From Nemertoderma westbladi (taxonomy: Eukaryota; Xenacoelomorpha; Nemertodermatida; Nemertodermatidae), in the NCBI GenBank assembly GCA_032718475.1, contig JAUCBJ010005461.1, positions 23,644 to 87,643 on the forward strand: a stretch of 64,000 nt of DNA, read 5' to 3'. Shown here in pieces: positions 23,541-34,522 of this stretch. Below the pieces are notes generated by a model that was not told the DNA's origin, did no database searches, and saw only the letters and a list, made by a program, of their open reading frames with translations. The position numbers and the translations under genes are program-made. Each line of letters begins with the position of its first letter. Position 1 is the stretch's first letter.

Positions 23541-23957
23541 TTAGTTCAGTTTCATATCCTCCTTTACCAACTTCTTCATAAACTTGCTGCAAGGATCAAG
23601 TTTTCCCTGACTGGCAAGACTTTTGCCCTCGGCTCTTCTTCCAAGGCCCCTTGATCGAGACTTCCCTACTCCTTTCTTCCCCCGACTTTTTGATCTTCCC
23701 TTCATCTTCTTTCCTTTCTTCCCCTTTCCTCTACGACTTCTAGACCGACTTCCTTTACCTCGGCGACTCCTAGACCTGCTCTTCTTTCCCTTCTTCTTTC
23801 CCTTCTTACTTCCCTTCCGTTTCTTTCGTCTCCGTTTCTCCATATCTTTCCTGCTGGTTGATCTACTCACAATATCCTTCTTTCTATCTTCCTTTAAGGC
23901 CCAACTCAGTAACTCATCCTCACCAAACACGCCATTTTCACTCTCATTGTAAGCCAT
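23541..23957 (-). CDS. Protamine-like Lys/Arg/Ser-rich protein, copy 1
   Basis: 138 residues from the ATG at 23955-23957; the upstream GTG in frame is not needed. Residues 1-30 are acidic to neutral (ENGVFGEDELLSWAL). 31-110 is a strongly basic tract with KRRRKKRKGSKKGKKKGKK and a tandem SRSRSRRGKG at 60-79, then RSKSRGKKGVGKSRSR. The C-terminal part (111-138) is amphipathic with a single Cys at 123. The composition suggests binding to DNA in the nucleus, like sperm nuclear basic or protamine-like proteins, with serines suited to phosphorylation; this is inference. An RS-domain or nucleolar protein is an alternative. I recognise no named family. A TATA-like box lies 121 bases upstream of the ATG. 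No intron is apparent. The gene is one of seven near-identical neighbours, consistent with a need for high dose. Confidence 0.7.
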   Translation of the reverse strand: MAYNESENGVFGEDELLSWALKEDRKKDIVSRSTSRKDMEKRRRKKRKGSKKGKKKGKKSRSRSRRGKGSRSRSRRGKGKKGKKMKGRSKSRGKKGVGKSRSRGLGRRAEGKSLASQGKLDPCSKFMKKLVKEDMKLN

Positions 23958-24077
23958 CACAGCAATGGAACCTAATCACCAGTACTGTTTCTATTATTTA
24001 TTTATCCTAATAAAACTTTGTTGCAACTTAAATCATAAGTGTTTTCCGTATGACAAGTTTTATCGACGTTTTTGTTA

Positions 24078-24122
24078 TTTATATAATATGAAGATTAAAT
24101 TCTAGAATCTGTTGTCCATTGG
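24078..24122 (-). promoter_or_regulatory. Candidate promoter of protamine-like gene copy 1 (CCAAT and TATA)
   Basis: On the minus strand CCAAT (24118-24122) is followed about 33 bases later by TATATAAA (24078-24085), 121 bases upstream of the ATG. The same arrangement is present in every unit. A second CCAAT lies about 35 bases further upstream. Function is inferred from position only. Confidence 0.45.
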
Positions 24123-24980
24123 TTAAATTATATTAAAGGTTCTTGATTGGATGTAATATACAACATAATTTAGGTGGGTGATTTTCAATACCTGTAAAAA
24201 TTAAAGGCGTATTTATTCTGTTAACGGGATTATTTTCATTCCATATTCACTTTATCCAGGGGCCGTACGCCTATCAAGACAAAGAACTAACTTCGCGAGT
24301 AAGAACTATTGGTATGCTCAGTCAATTCCAACATATACTATCTAAAGTACGAACTACCCCGATAAAATAAACTATTGTGGAATAGTCACACATTGAGGTA
24401 TCCCCAGATCTTCCCACAAATTTGGCATTACAAATTCGAATAAGTACATCTCTCAGCACCCAACCAAATTCAAATGTTTTTACATTATTATTTGGAATCC
24501 TTGCATGGCCAGCTTTCCATTGGTACCAAATCAATTAGGTTAAAGAATAACTGCGGTGCAACTGGAGCATTTTCGAGATGGCAGTTTTTAAAAATATAAA
24601 ATATAATATAATAAATAGCTATGGGCGTTCGAAACTTACTTCTACGGTGAAGTAAAGTTAACATTATAATAATATGTTGGCTTTCAAGCAGTTATAGAAA
24701 TGCAAAATGTTTCTGGAATTTCTTGAGTAAATTTATTTCTTTAGTTATGGGCATGTAGGATTATATTTATAATCATTGCATGAAAGATAGAGTAATTAAC
24801 AGATAACAGTAGCACCGTTACTAAGAATATATTAATTAATGAATTAAGATTAAAATCTTAATTCATTAAATAATATATTCTTAGTAACGCTTTATCGATA
24901 AAATAGTTGACCGCGAGGCAGGAAAATATCAGTTTACAGGATTAATTAGTTCAGTTTCATATCCTCCTTTACCAACTTCT

Positions 24981-25361
24981 TCATAAACTTGCTGCAAGGA
25001 TCAAGTTTTCCCTGACTGGCAAGACTTTTGCCCTCGGCTCTTCTTCCAAGGCCCTTGATCGAGACTTCCCTACTCCTTTCTTCCCCCGACTTTTTGATCT
25101 TCCCTTCATCTTCTTTCCTTTCTTCCCCTTTCCTCTACGACTTCTAGACCGACTTTCTTTACCTCGGCGACTCCTAGACCTGCTCTTCTTTCCCTTCTTC
25201 TTTCCCTTCTTACTTCCCTTCCGTTTCTTTCGTCTCCGTTTCTCCATATCTTTCCTGCTGGTTGATCTACTCACAATATCCCTCTTTCTATCTTCCTCTA
25301 AGGCCCAACTCAGTAACTCATCCTCACCCAACACGCCATTTTCACTCTCATTGTAAGCCAT
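24981..25361 (-). pseudogene. Protamine-like protein, copy 2, frameshifted near the C-terminus
   Basis: Same gene as copy 1, with LEEDRKRD in place of LKEDRKKD and Glu for Gly at the repeat joint. One C is missing from the CCCC run near 25053. The frame therefore changes after KSRSR and ends with an unrelated tail at 24981, losing the Cys-containing C-terminus. The basic core is intact, so a product of about 126 residues could still be made. The other six copies keep the run of four C. Confidence 0.7.
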
Positions 25362-26354
25362 CACAGCAATGGAACCTAATCACCAGTACTGTTTCTATTA
25401 TTTATTTATCCTAATAAAACTTTGTTGCAACTTAAATCATTAGTGTTTTGCGTATGACAAGTTTTATCGACGTTTTTGTTATTTATATAATATGAGATTA
25501 AATTCTAGAATCTGTTGTCCATTGGTTAAATTATATTAAAGGTTCTTGATTGGATGTAATATTCAACATAATTTAGGTGGGTGATTTTCAATACCTGTAA
25601 AAATTAAAGGCGTATTTATTCTGTTAACGGGATTATTTTCATTCCATATTCACTATATCCAGGGGCCGTACGCCTATCAAGACAAAGAACTAACTTCGCG
25701 AGTAAGAACTATTGGTATGCTCAGTCAATTCCAACATATACTATCTAAAGTACGAACTACCCCGATAAAATAAACTATTGGGGAATAGTCACACATTGAG
25801 GTATCCCCAGATCTTCCCACAAATTTGGCATTACAAATTCGAATAAGTACATCTCTCTGCACCCAACCAAATTCAAATGTTTTTACATTATTATTTGGAA
25901 TCCTTGCATGGCCAGCTTTCCATTGGTACCAAATCAATTAGGTTAAAGAATAACTGCGGTGTAACTGGAGCGTTTTCGAGATGGCAGTTTTCAAAAATAT
26001 AAAATATAATATAATATAATAAATAGCTATGGGCGTTCGAAATTTACTTCTACGGTGAAGTAAAGTTAACATTATAATAATATGTTGGCTTACAAGCAGT
26101 TAATAGAAATGCAAAATGTTTCTGGAATTTCTTGAGTAAATTTATTTCTTTAGTTATGGGCATGTAGGATTATATTTATAATCATTGCATGAAAGATAGA
26201 GTAATTAACAGATAACAGTAGCACCGTTACTAAGAATATATTAATTAATGAATTAAGATTAAAATCTTAATTCATTAAATAATATATTCTTAGTAACGCT
26301 TTATCGATAAAATAGTTGACCGCGAGGCAGGAAAATATCAGTTTACAGGATTAA

Positions 26355-26771
26355 TTACTTCAGTTTCATATCCTCCTTTACCAACTTCTTCATAAACTTG
26401 CTGCAAGGATCAAGTTTTCCCTGACTGGCAAGACTTTTGCCCTCGGCTCTTCTTCCAAGGCCCCTTGATCGAGACTTACCTACTCCTTTCTTCCCCCGAC
26501 TTTTTGATCTTCCCTTCATCTTCTTTCCTTTCTTCCCCTTTCCTCTACGACTTCTAGACCGACTTCCTTTACCTCGGCGACTCCTAGACCTGCTCTTCTT
26601 TCCCTTCTTCTTTCCCTTCTTACTTCCCTTTCGTTTCTTTCGTCTCCGTTTCTCCATATCTTTCCTGCTGGTTGATCTACTCACAATATCCTTCTTTCTA
26701 TCTTCCTTTAAGGCCCAACTCAGTAACTCATCCTCACCAAACACGCCATTTTCACTCTCATTGTAAGCCAT
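26355..26771 (-). CDS. Protamine-like Lys/Arg/Ser-rich protein, copy 3
   Basis: 138 residues, as copy 1 except that the last residue is Lys instead of Asn. It has the LKEDRKKD variant and an intact frame, and the same upstream and downstream elements within its unit. Confidence 0.7.
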   Translation of the reverse strand: MAYNESENGVFGEDELLSWALKEDRKKDIVSRSTSRKDMEKRRRKKRKGSKKGKKKGKKSRSRSRRGKGSRSRSRRGKGKKGKKMKGRSKSRGKKGVGKSRSRGLGRRAEGKSLASQGKLDPCSKFMKKLVKEDMKLK

Positions 26772-27763
26772 CACAGCAATGGAACCTAATCACCAGTACT
26801 GTTTCTATTATTTATTTATCCTAATAAAACTTTGTTGCAACTTAAATCATAAGTGTTTTGCGTATGACAAGTTTTATCGACGTTTTTGTTATTTATATAA
26901 TATGAAGATTAAATTCTAGAATCTGTTATCCATTGGTTAAATTATATTAAAGGTTCTTGATTGGATGTAATATACAACATAATTTAGGTGGGTGATTTTC
27001 AATACCTGTAAAACTTAAAGGCGTATTTATTCTGTTAACGGGATTATTTTCATTCCATATTCACTATATCCAGGGGCCGTACGCCTATCAAGACAAAGAA
27101 CTAACTTCGCGAGTAAGAACTATTGGTATGCTCAGTCAATTCCAACATATACTATCTAAAGTACGAACTACCCCGATAAAATAAACTATTGTGGAATAGT
27201 CACACATTGAGGTATCCCCAGATCTTCCCACAAATTTGGCATTACAAATTCGAATAAGTACATCTCTCTGCACCCAACCAAATTCAAATGTTTTTACATT
27301 ATTATTTGGAATCCTTGCATGGCCAGCTTTCCATTGGTACCAAATCAATTAGGTTAGTTAAAGAATAACTGCGGTGCAACTGGAGCATTTTCGAGATGGC
27401 AGTTTTTAAAAATATATAATATAATATAATAAATAGCTGTGGGCGTTCGAAACTTACTTCTACGGTGAAGTAAAGTTAACATTATAATAATATGTTGGCT
27501 TACAAGCAGTTATAGAAATGCAAAATGTTTCTGGAATTTCTTGAGTAAATTTATTTCTTTAGTTATGGGCATGTAGGATTATATTTATAATCATTGCATG
27601 AAAGATAGAGTAATTGACAGATAACAGTAGCACCGTTACTAAGAATATATTATTTAATGAATTAAGATTAAAATCTTAATTCATTAAATAATATATTCTT
27701 AGTAACGCTTTATCGATAAAATAGTTGACCGCGAGGCAGGAAAATATCAGTTTACAGGATTAA

Positions 27764-28180
27764 TTAGTTCAGTTTCATATCCTCCTTTACCAACTTCTTC
27801 ATAAACTTGCTGCAAGGATCAAGTTTTCCCTGACTGGCAAGAGTTTTGCCCTCGGCTCTTCTTCCAAGGCCCCTTGATCGAGACTTCCCTACTCCTTTCT
27901 TCCCCCGACTTTTTGATCTTCCCTTCATCTTCTTTCCTTTCTTCCCCTTTCCTCTACGACTTCTAGACCGACTTCCTTTACCTCGGCGACTCCTAGACCT
28001 GCTCTTCTTTCCCTTCTTCTTTCCCTTCTTACTTCCCTTCCGTTTCTTTCGTCTCCGTTTCTCCATATCTTTCCTGCTGGTTGATCTACTCACAATATCC
28101 TTCTTTCTATCTTCCTTTAAGGCCCAACTCAGTAACTCATCCTCACCAAACACGCCATTTTCACTCTCATTGTAAGCCAT
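27764..28180 (-). CDS. Protamine-like Lys/Arg/Ser-rich protein, copy 4
   Basis: 138 residues, as copy 1 apart from Thr for Ser in GK(S/T)LASQ. This unit shares private variants with unit 1 (for example ATTGACAG upstream of the palindrome), pointing to duplication of a multi-unit block. Confidence 0.7.
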   Translation of the reverse strand: MAYNESENGVFGEDELLSWALKEDRKKDIVSRSTSRKDMEKRRRKKRKGSKKGKKKGKKSRSRSRRGKGSRSRSRRGKGKKGKKMKGRSKSRGKKGVGKSRSRGLGRRAEGKTLASQGKLDPCSKFMKKLVKEDMKLN

Positions 28181-29168
28181 CACAGCAATGGAACCTAATC
28201 ACCAGTACTGTTTCTATTATTTATTTATCCAAATAAAAAATTGTTGCAACTTAAATCATAAGTGTTTTGCGTATGACAAGTTTTATCGACGTTTTTGTTA
28301 TTTATATAATATGAAGATTAAATTCTAGAATCTGTTGTCCATTGGTTAAATTATATTAAAGGTTCTTGATTGGATGTAATATACAACATAATTTAGGTGG
28401 GTGATTTTCAATACCTGTAAAACTTAAAGGCGTATTTATTCTGTTAACGGGATTATTTTCATTCCATATTCACTATATCCAGGGGCCGTACGCCTATCAA
28501 GACAAAGAACTAACTTCGCGAGTAAGAACTATTGGTATGCTCAGTCAATTCCAACATATACTATCTAAAGTACGAACTACCCCAATAAAATAAACTATTG
28601 TGGAATAGTCACACATTGAGGTATCCCCAGATCTTCCCACAAATTTGGCATTACAAATTCGAATAAGTACATCTCTCAGCACCCAACCAAATTCAAATGT
28701 TTTTACATTATTATTTGGAATCCTTGCATGGCCAGCTTTCCATTGGTACCAAATCAATTAGGTTAAAGAATAACTGCGGTGCAACTGGAGCATTTTCGAG
28801 ATGGCACTTTTTAAAAATATAAAATATAATATAATAAATAGCTATGGGCGTTCGAAACTTACTTCTACGGTGAAGTAAAGTTAACATTATAATAATATGT
28901 TGGCTTTCAAGCAGTTATAGAAATGCAAAATGTTTCTGGAATTTCTTGAGTAAATTTATTTCTTTAGTTATGGGCATGTAGGATTATATTTATAATCATT
29001 GCATGAAATATAGAGTAATTAACAGATAACAGTAGCACCGTTACTAAGAATATATTAATTAATGAATTAAGATTAAAATCTTAATTCATTAAATAATATA
29101 TTCTTAGTAACGCTTTATCGATAAAATAGTTGACCGAGAGGCAGGAAAATATCAATTTACAGGATTAA

Positions 29169-29585
29169 TTAGTTCAGTTTCATATCCTCCTTTACCAACT
29201 TCTTCATAAACTTGCTGCAAGGATCAAGTTTTCCCTGACTGGCAAGACTTTTGCCCTCGGCTCTTCTTCCAAGGCCCCTTGATCGAGACTTCCCTACTCC
29301 TTTCTTCCCCCGACTTTTTGATCTTCCCTTCATCTTCTTTCCTTTCTTCCCCTTTCCTCTACGACTTCTAGACCGACTTCCTTTACCTCGGCGACTCCTA
29401 GACCTGCTCTTCTTTCCCTTCTTCTTTCCCTTCTTACTTCCCTTCCGTTTCTTTCGTCTCCGTTTCTCCATATCTTTCCTGCTGGTTGATCTACTCACAA
29501 TATCCCTCTTTCTATCTTCCTCTAAGGCCCAACTCAGTAACTCATCCTCACCAAACACGCCATTTTCACTCTCATTGTAAGCCAT
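29169..29585 (-). CDS. Protamine-like Lys/Arg/Ser-rich protein, copy 5
   Basis: 138 residues with LEEDRKRD, matching copy 2 in that segment, but with the full-length frame. Its unit shares the GGCTTTCAAG variant with unit 2. Confidence 0.7.
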   Translation of the reverse strand: MAYNESENGVFGEDELLSWALEEDRKRDIVSRSTSRKDMEKRRRKKRKGSKKGKKKGKKSRSRSRRGKGSRSRSRRGKGKKGKKMKGRSKSRGKKGVGKSRSRGLGRRAEGKSLASQGKLDPCSKFMKKLVKEDMKLN

Positions 29586-29963
29586 CACAGCAATGGAACC
29601 TAATCACCAGTACTGTTTCTATTATTTATTTATCCTAATAAAACTTTGTTGCAACTTAAATCATTAGTGTTTTGCGTATGACAAGTTTTATCGACGTTTT
29701 TGTTATTTATATAATATGAAGATTAAATTCTAGAATCTGTTGTCCATTGGTTAAATTATATTAAAGGTTCTTGATTGGATGTAATATACAACATAATTTA
29801 GGTGGGTGATTTTCAATACCTGTAAAACTTAAAGGCGTATTTATTCTGTTAACGGGATTATTTTCATTCCATATTCACTATATCCAGGGGCCGTACGCCT
29901 ATCAAGACAAAGAACTAACTTCGCGAGTAAGAACTATTGGTATGCTCAGTCAATTCCAACATA

Positions 29964-31019
29964 TTGGTTCACGGTCCTTGACATAGGTGACCATTATTAC
30001 CGTAATGTGTGTGTGTGTGTGTGTTAGTGTGTGGGTGTGTGTGTGTGTGTGTCCAGAGCGATATCTCAGTTATTTATTAATCAATCGAAACAAAATTTGG
30101 ACAAAAGTTAGATATAGGGATGGCGAAGGCTCATACAAAAAATTGGGTGTCGAGATGGTATTTGTGCGATGTGAGCGCTATATTTGCGTGTTTTCGCATG
30201 GTTTAGGAAAAAGCTATCTTGTCATAGGGAACGCAATGAATGATTCTGATATTTGGCATGGAGGTACCTGAATTATTTGTAAATCGATTAACGGAGGCCG
30301 ATTTTTAAATTTGGACCTACATTATGACCTAATTGAAGATTTAATTAAGGTAATTAATTAGCACTGCTAGTACTGTCTGATTGTCTGCCTGTAGTAGGCA
30401 TACCGGACCGGTACTACCTGACCACTGTAGGCCTATCTGCCTATCTTCATACTGTCATAGGTCAGTACAGCAGTAGGTCCTAGCCTAGCCCTAGCAGTAA
30501 ATATAATATTTCGCCATGTTCGCAGGCGACTTCGCACTGACTACCAGTAGGCCTATGCAGCTATGCTATGAGATTAACCGTCCAGTCGTTCAGATGCATA
30601 GGGTACTGGTACTGGAACGGGTAACGGTTTAATCCTGCATTTGTCAATTACGACAATACCGGTACGACTTTGAGTACCGCTGTACCGGTACGCGGTAGCC
30701 TACCGTTACCGGTTGACCGGTAGGCGTAGGCGGTAGACCTACGGTGCGATGGTAGCCAGCCGGTAGGTGGTAGGCTTACCGTACCGGTATAAATGTTGGC
30801 GGATGGCGGGATGACGTCGTGTGGCGCGTAATTACTTACCGGTTGCCGGTAGACGCCTACCCAACTCGTAACTGGTGGTCGTGGTCGTGGTGGGATGAGC
30901 ATGAGGTCGCCTACGATGGGAACAAGTGAAAAGGAAACATAGGCCTACCCGAACGAAAACGTATTATTATTGTACTGATTAAGTAGGAGGACCGTGAACC
31001 TTCCAGGCTTGCCAGCTTG
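29964..31019. mobile_element. ~1.06-kb insertion in unit 6 with 13-bp terminal inverted repeats
   Basis: Unit 6 is interrupted after CCAACATA. The insert starts with GGTTCACGGTCCT at 29966-29978 and has its reverse complement AGGACCGTGAACC at 30988-31000. About 19 more bases follow before the unit sequence resumes at 31020. No clean target duplication is visible, so one edge may be deleted. The insert contains a GT microsatellite (about 30007-30051) and a stretch near 30650-30860 crowded with TACCGGTA-like words. No transposase ORF was found; the 94- and 84-codon frames in it look fortuitous. Confidence 0.6.
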
Positions 31020-31629
31020 TACTATCTAAAGTACGAACTACCCCGATAAAATAAACTATTGTGGAATAGTCACACATTGAGGTATCCCCAGATCTTCCCA
31101 CAAATTTGGCATTACAAATTCGAATAAGTACATCTCTCTGCACCCAACCAAATTCAAATGTTTTTACATTATTATTTGGAATCCTTGCATGGCCAGCTTT
31201 CCATTGGTACCAAATCAATTAGGTTAAAGAATAACTGCGGTGCAACTGGAGCATTTTCGAGATGGCAGTTTTTAAAAATATAAAATATAATATAATAAAT
31301 AGCTATGGGCGTTCGAAACTTACTTCTACGGTGAAGTAAAGTTAACATTATAATAATATGTTGGCTTACAAGAAGTTATAGAAATGCAAAATGTTTCTGG
31401 AATTTCTTGAGTAAATTTATTTCTTTAGTTATGGGCATGTAGGATTATATTTATAATCATTGCATGAAAGATAGAGTAATTAACAGATAACAGTAGCACC
31501 GTTACTAAGAATATATTATTTAATGAATTAAGATTAAAATCTTAATTCATTAAATAATATATTCTTAGTAACGCTTTATCGATAAAATAGTTGACCGCGA
31601 GGCAGGAAAATATCAGTTTACAGGATTAA

Positions 31630-32046
31630 TTAGTTCAGTTTCATATCCTCCTTTACCAACTTCTTCATAAACTTGCTGCAAGGATCAAGTTTTCCCTGAC
31701 TGGCAAGACTTTTGCCCTCGGCTCTTCTTCCAAGGCCCCTTGATCGAGACTTCCCTACTCCTTTCTTCCCCCGACTTTTTGATCTTCCCTTCATCTTCTT
31801 TCCTTTCTTCCCCTTTCCTCTACGACTTCTAGACCGACTTCCTTTACCTCGGCGACTCCTAGACCTGCTCTTCTTTCCCTTCTTCTTTCCCTTCTTACTT
31901 CCCTTCCGTTTCTTTCGTCTCCGTTTCTCCATATCTTTCCTGCTGGTTGATCTACTCACAATATCCTTCTTTCTATCTTCCTCTAAGGCCCAACTCAGTA
32001 ACTCATCCTCACCAAACACGCCATTTTCACTCTCATTGTAAGCCAT
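31630..32046 (-). CDS. Protamine-like Lys/Arg/Ser-rich protein, copy 6
   Basis: 138 residues with LEEDRKKD and an intact frame. The unit carries the foreign insertion at about 29964-31019. That insertion is downstream of the gene, beyond the palindrome and the candidate poly(A) signal, so it should leave the gene intact. Confidence 0.7.
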   Translation of the reverse strand: MAYNESENGVFGEDELLSWALEEDRKKDIVSRSTSRKDMEKRRRKKRKGSKKGKKKGKKSRSRSRRGKGSRSRSRRGKGKKGKKMKGRSKSRGKKGVGKSRSRGLGRRAEGKSLASQGKLDPCSKFMKKLVKEDMKLN

Positions 32047-33040
32047 CACAGCAATGGAACCTAATCACCAGTACTGTTTCTATTATTTATTTATCCTAAT
32101 AAAACTTTGTTGCAACTTAAATCATAAGTGTTTTGCGTATGACAAGTTTTATCGACGTTTTTGTTATTTATATAATATGAAGATTAAATTCTAGAATCTG
32201 TTGTCCATTGGTTAAATTATATTAAAGGTTCTTGATTGGATGTAATATACAACATAATTTAGGTGGGTGATTTTCAATACCTGTAAAAATTAAAGGCGTA
32301 TTTATTCTGTTAACGGGATTATTTTCATTCCATATTCACTATATCCAGGGGCCGTATGCCTATCAAGACAAAGAACTAACTTCGCGAGTAAGAACTATTG
32401 GTATGCTCAGTCAATTCCAACATATACTATCTAAAGTACGAACTACCCCGATAAAATAAACTATTGTGGAATAGTCACACATTGAGGTATCCCCAGATCT
32501 TCCCAAAAAATTTGGCATTACAAATTCGAATAAGTACATCTCTCTGCACCCAACCAAATTCAAATGTTTTTACATTATTATTTGGAATCCTTGCATGGCC
32601 AGCTTTCCATTGGTACCAAATCAATTAGGTTAAAGAATAACTGCGGTGCAACTGGAGCATTTTCGAGATGGCAGTTTTCAAAAATATAAAATATAATATA
32701 ATATAATAAATAGCTATGGGCGTTCGAAACTTACTTCTACGGTGAAGTAAAGTTAACATTATAATAATATGTTGGCTTACAAGCAGTTATAGAAATGCAA
32801 AATGTTTCTGGAATTTCTTGAGTAAATTTATTTCTTTAGTTATGGGCATGTAGGATTATATTTATAATCATTGCATGAAAGATAGAGTAATTAACAGATA
32901 ACAGTAACACCGTTACTAAGAATATATTAATTAATGAATTAAGATTAAAATCTTAATTCATTAAATAATATATTCTTAGTAACGCTTTATCGATAAAATA
33001 GTTGACCGCGATGCAGGAAAATATCAGTTTACAGGATTAA

Positions 33041-33457
33041 TTAGTTCAGTTTCATATCCTCCTTTACCAACTTCTTCATAAACTTGCTGCAAGGATCAAG
33101 TTTTCCCTGACTGGCAAGACTTTTGCCCTCGGCTCTTCTTCCAAGGCCCCTTGATCGAGACTTCCCTACTCCTTTCTTCCCCCGACTTTTCGATCTTCCC
33201 TTCATCTTCTTTCCTTTCTTCCCCTTTCCTCTACGACTTCTAGACCGACTTCCTTTACCTCGGCGACTCCTAGACCTGCTCTTCTTTCCCTTCTTCTTTC
33301 CCTTCTTACTTCCCTTCCGTTTCTTTCGTCTCCGTTTCTCCATATCTTTCCTGCTGGTTGATCTACTCACAATATCCTTCTTTCTATCTTCCTCTAAGGC
33401 CCAACTCAGTAACTCATCCTCACCAAACACGCCATTTTCACTCTCATGGTAAGCCAT
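33041..33457 (-). CDS. Protamine-like Lys/Arg/Ser-rich protein, copy 7
   Basis: 138 residues with LEEDRKKD and His for Asn at position 4; the frame is intact. The upstream region of this unit (to 33738) is complete and directly abuts the right P element at 33747. Confidence 0.7.
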   Translation of the reverse strand: MAYHESENGVFGEDELLSWALEEDRKKDIVSRSTSRKDMEKRRRKKRKGSKKGKKKGKKSRSRSRRGKGSRSRSRRGKGKKGKKMKGRSKSRGKKGVGKSRSRGLGRRAEGKSLASQGKLDPCSKFMKKLVKEDMKLN

Positions 33458-33735
33458 CACAGCAATGGAACCTAATCACCAGTACTGTTTCTATTATTTA
33501 TTTATCCTATTAAAACTTTGTTGCAACTTAAATCATTAGTGTTTTGCGTATGACAAGTTTTATCGACGTTTTTGTTATTTATATAATATGAAGATTAAAT
33601 TCTAGAATCTGTTGTCCATTGGTTAAATTATATTAAAGGTTCTTGATTGGATGTAATATACAACATAATTTAGGTGGGTGATTTTCAATACCTGTAAAAA
33701 TTAAAGGCGTATTTATTCTGTTAACGGGATTATTT

Positions 33736-34119
33736 TCATTCCATATCAAGGTGTACTAAATAACGAAAGAAGTTGAATGCTAGAAAGCAAAAAGAAACCA
33801 ACTCATCATCCGGATAAACCAAACCGCCACGGTTCAGTTCCGTTATGAAGATGATTGGTGCATTCACTGGTGATAAAGCACCGCCGGTTGCTGTCCTCAT
33901 GGCACAACCACCAGGCCAGTGCAATCCACACATTCCCATATTTCCGGTGACTGCATCTGGGTCTATAAAATTCGGTAGCCGATGTAGCCACTTCTGAAGT
34001 TCGGTTGGGTCCGTGGGAAATCTGTGTATTGTTACCTTGGGATTGGGACCGGGACCAGGATTATCTTCAGTGGGTTTGTACCCCGTACGACAACCAGCAA
34101 CACTACACTTTCTCCCCAT
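33736..34119 (-). pseudogene. P transposase N-terminus with complete THAP zinc finger
   Basis: From ATG at 34117-34119 the frame gives a full THAP C2CH finger: CSVAGC, then HRFP, a Trp in QKWLHRLP, and CGLHW. This is the DNA-binding module of P-element transposases and THAP proteins. After about 115 residues the frame crosses the deletion joint, runs through the short terminal repeat and stops at 33736 in the array flank. The catalytic part is absent. A truncated DNA-binding product of this kind could act as a repressor, as known for deleted P elements; that is inference. Confidence 0.7.
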
Positions 34120-34522
34120 CTTTCATCACGAATAGTGTGACGCTGAGGACCCGAGTGTGGTCCTAGTAACAATAGGCGGGCTTCTGATATATGTATTAGG
34201 CTTGTACAGTACAATGTATTTAAGGTGTTCCTCTTTGTGTTTTGACAAATATTTTACTTAATTATCGTACAATAACAACATTACGTTGCATCCAATGTTT
34301 CTAGTATTTATATGTAGAGTAGCCTACTCTAGCAAATAGCTAGTAACACAACCAACATTTATAAAACACGGGTGTCGCATTTACTAATCAACTCTATGGA
34401 ATTCTGGAATTGTATTATACAGTAGAAACGAGTACTATACAGTAGGTACGCTATTGCTTAGTTAGGCCCCCGCTAATTTCAACACCCCTCTCGCTGCATG
34501 ACCTGTTATTTAGTACACCTTG
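33747..34522. mobile_element. Right P element, internally deleted (776 bp)
   Basis: It begins with the first 18 bp of the terminal repeat at 33747, then jumps to sequence equivalent to about 22206 of the left element. Roughly 1 kb is missing, with a two-base AC overlap at the break. From there it matches the left element to its end at 34522, except that it keeps 132 bases lost there. Left flank TTCCATAT and right flank GTTTAGAA mirror the flanks of the left element. Confidence 0.75.

Larger units (their letters stand above)
22834..33738. repeat. Seven tandem ~1.41-kb units, one basic-protein gene each
   Basis: Units start at 22834, 24239, 25642, 27053, 28462, 29867 and 32328 (each at TTCCATATTCAC). 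They are 1403-1411 bp long, except unit 6, which holds a ~1.06-kb insertion. Identity between units is very high, with scattered substitutions in coding and non-coding parts alike, so the array is young or homogenised. On the minus strand each unit holds a CCAAT/TATA-like region, a gene, a 74-bp palindrome and, further downstream, an AATAAA. A segment of each unit (for example 23050-23170) is related to the dispersed repeat at 39.5 kb. Confidence 0.95.
21192..34522. mobile_element. P-element-bounded block carrying seven protamine-like genes, with 8-bp target duplication
   Basis: The block begins CAAGGTGTACTAAATAAC at 21192 and ends with its reverse complement at 34522. The 8-mer GTTTAGAA flanks it at 21184-21191 and 34523-34530; an 8-bp duplication is the P-element signature. 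The outermost ~75 bp of each end are near-identical inverted repeats. Inside are a left P element (21192-22833), seven 1.41-kb units (22834-33738) and a right P element (33747-34522), with TTCCATAT at both inner junctions. The right P element keeps only 18 bp of its inner terminal repeat, while both outer ends are long. Either the whole block transposed as a composite, or a circle carrying the array plus one P copy recombined with a P copy resident at GTTTAGAA. Confidence 0.75.

Noticed and set aside
23623-23952. 109-codon plus-strand Pro/Leu/Phe-rich frames opposite each protamine-like gene
   Set aside because: They are antisense shadows of the Lys/Arg/Ser-rich genes; composition follows from complementing AAG/AGA codons.
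30648-30902. 84-codon frame in the unit 6 insertion
   Set aside because: It follows the TACCGGTA-rich low-complexity patch; no domain or splice context is seen.
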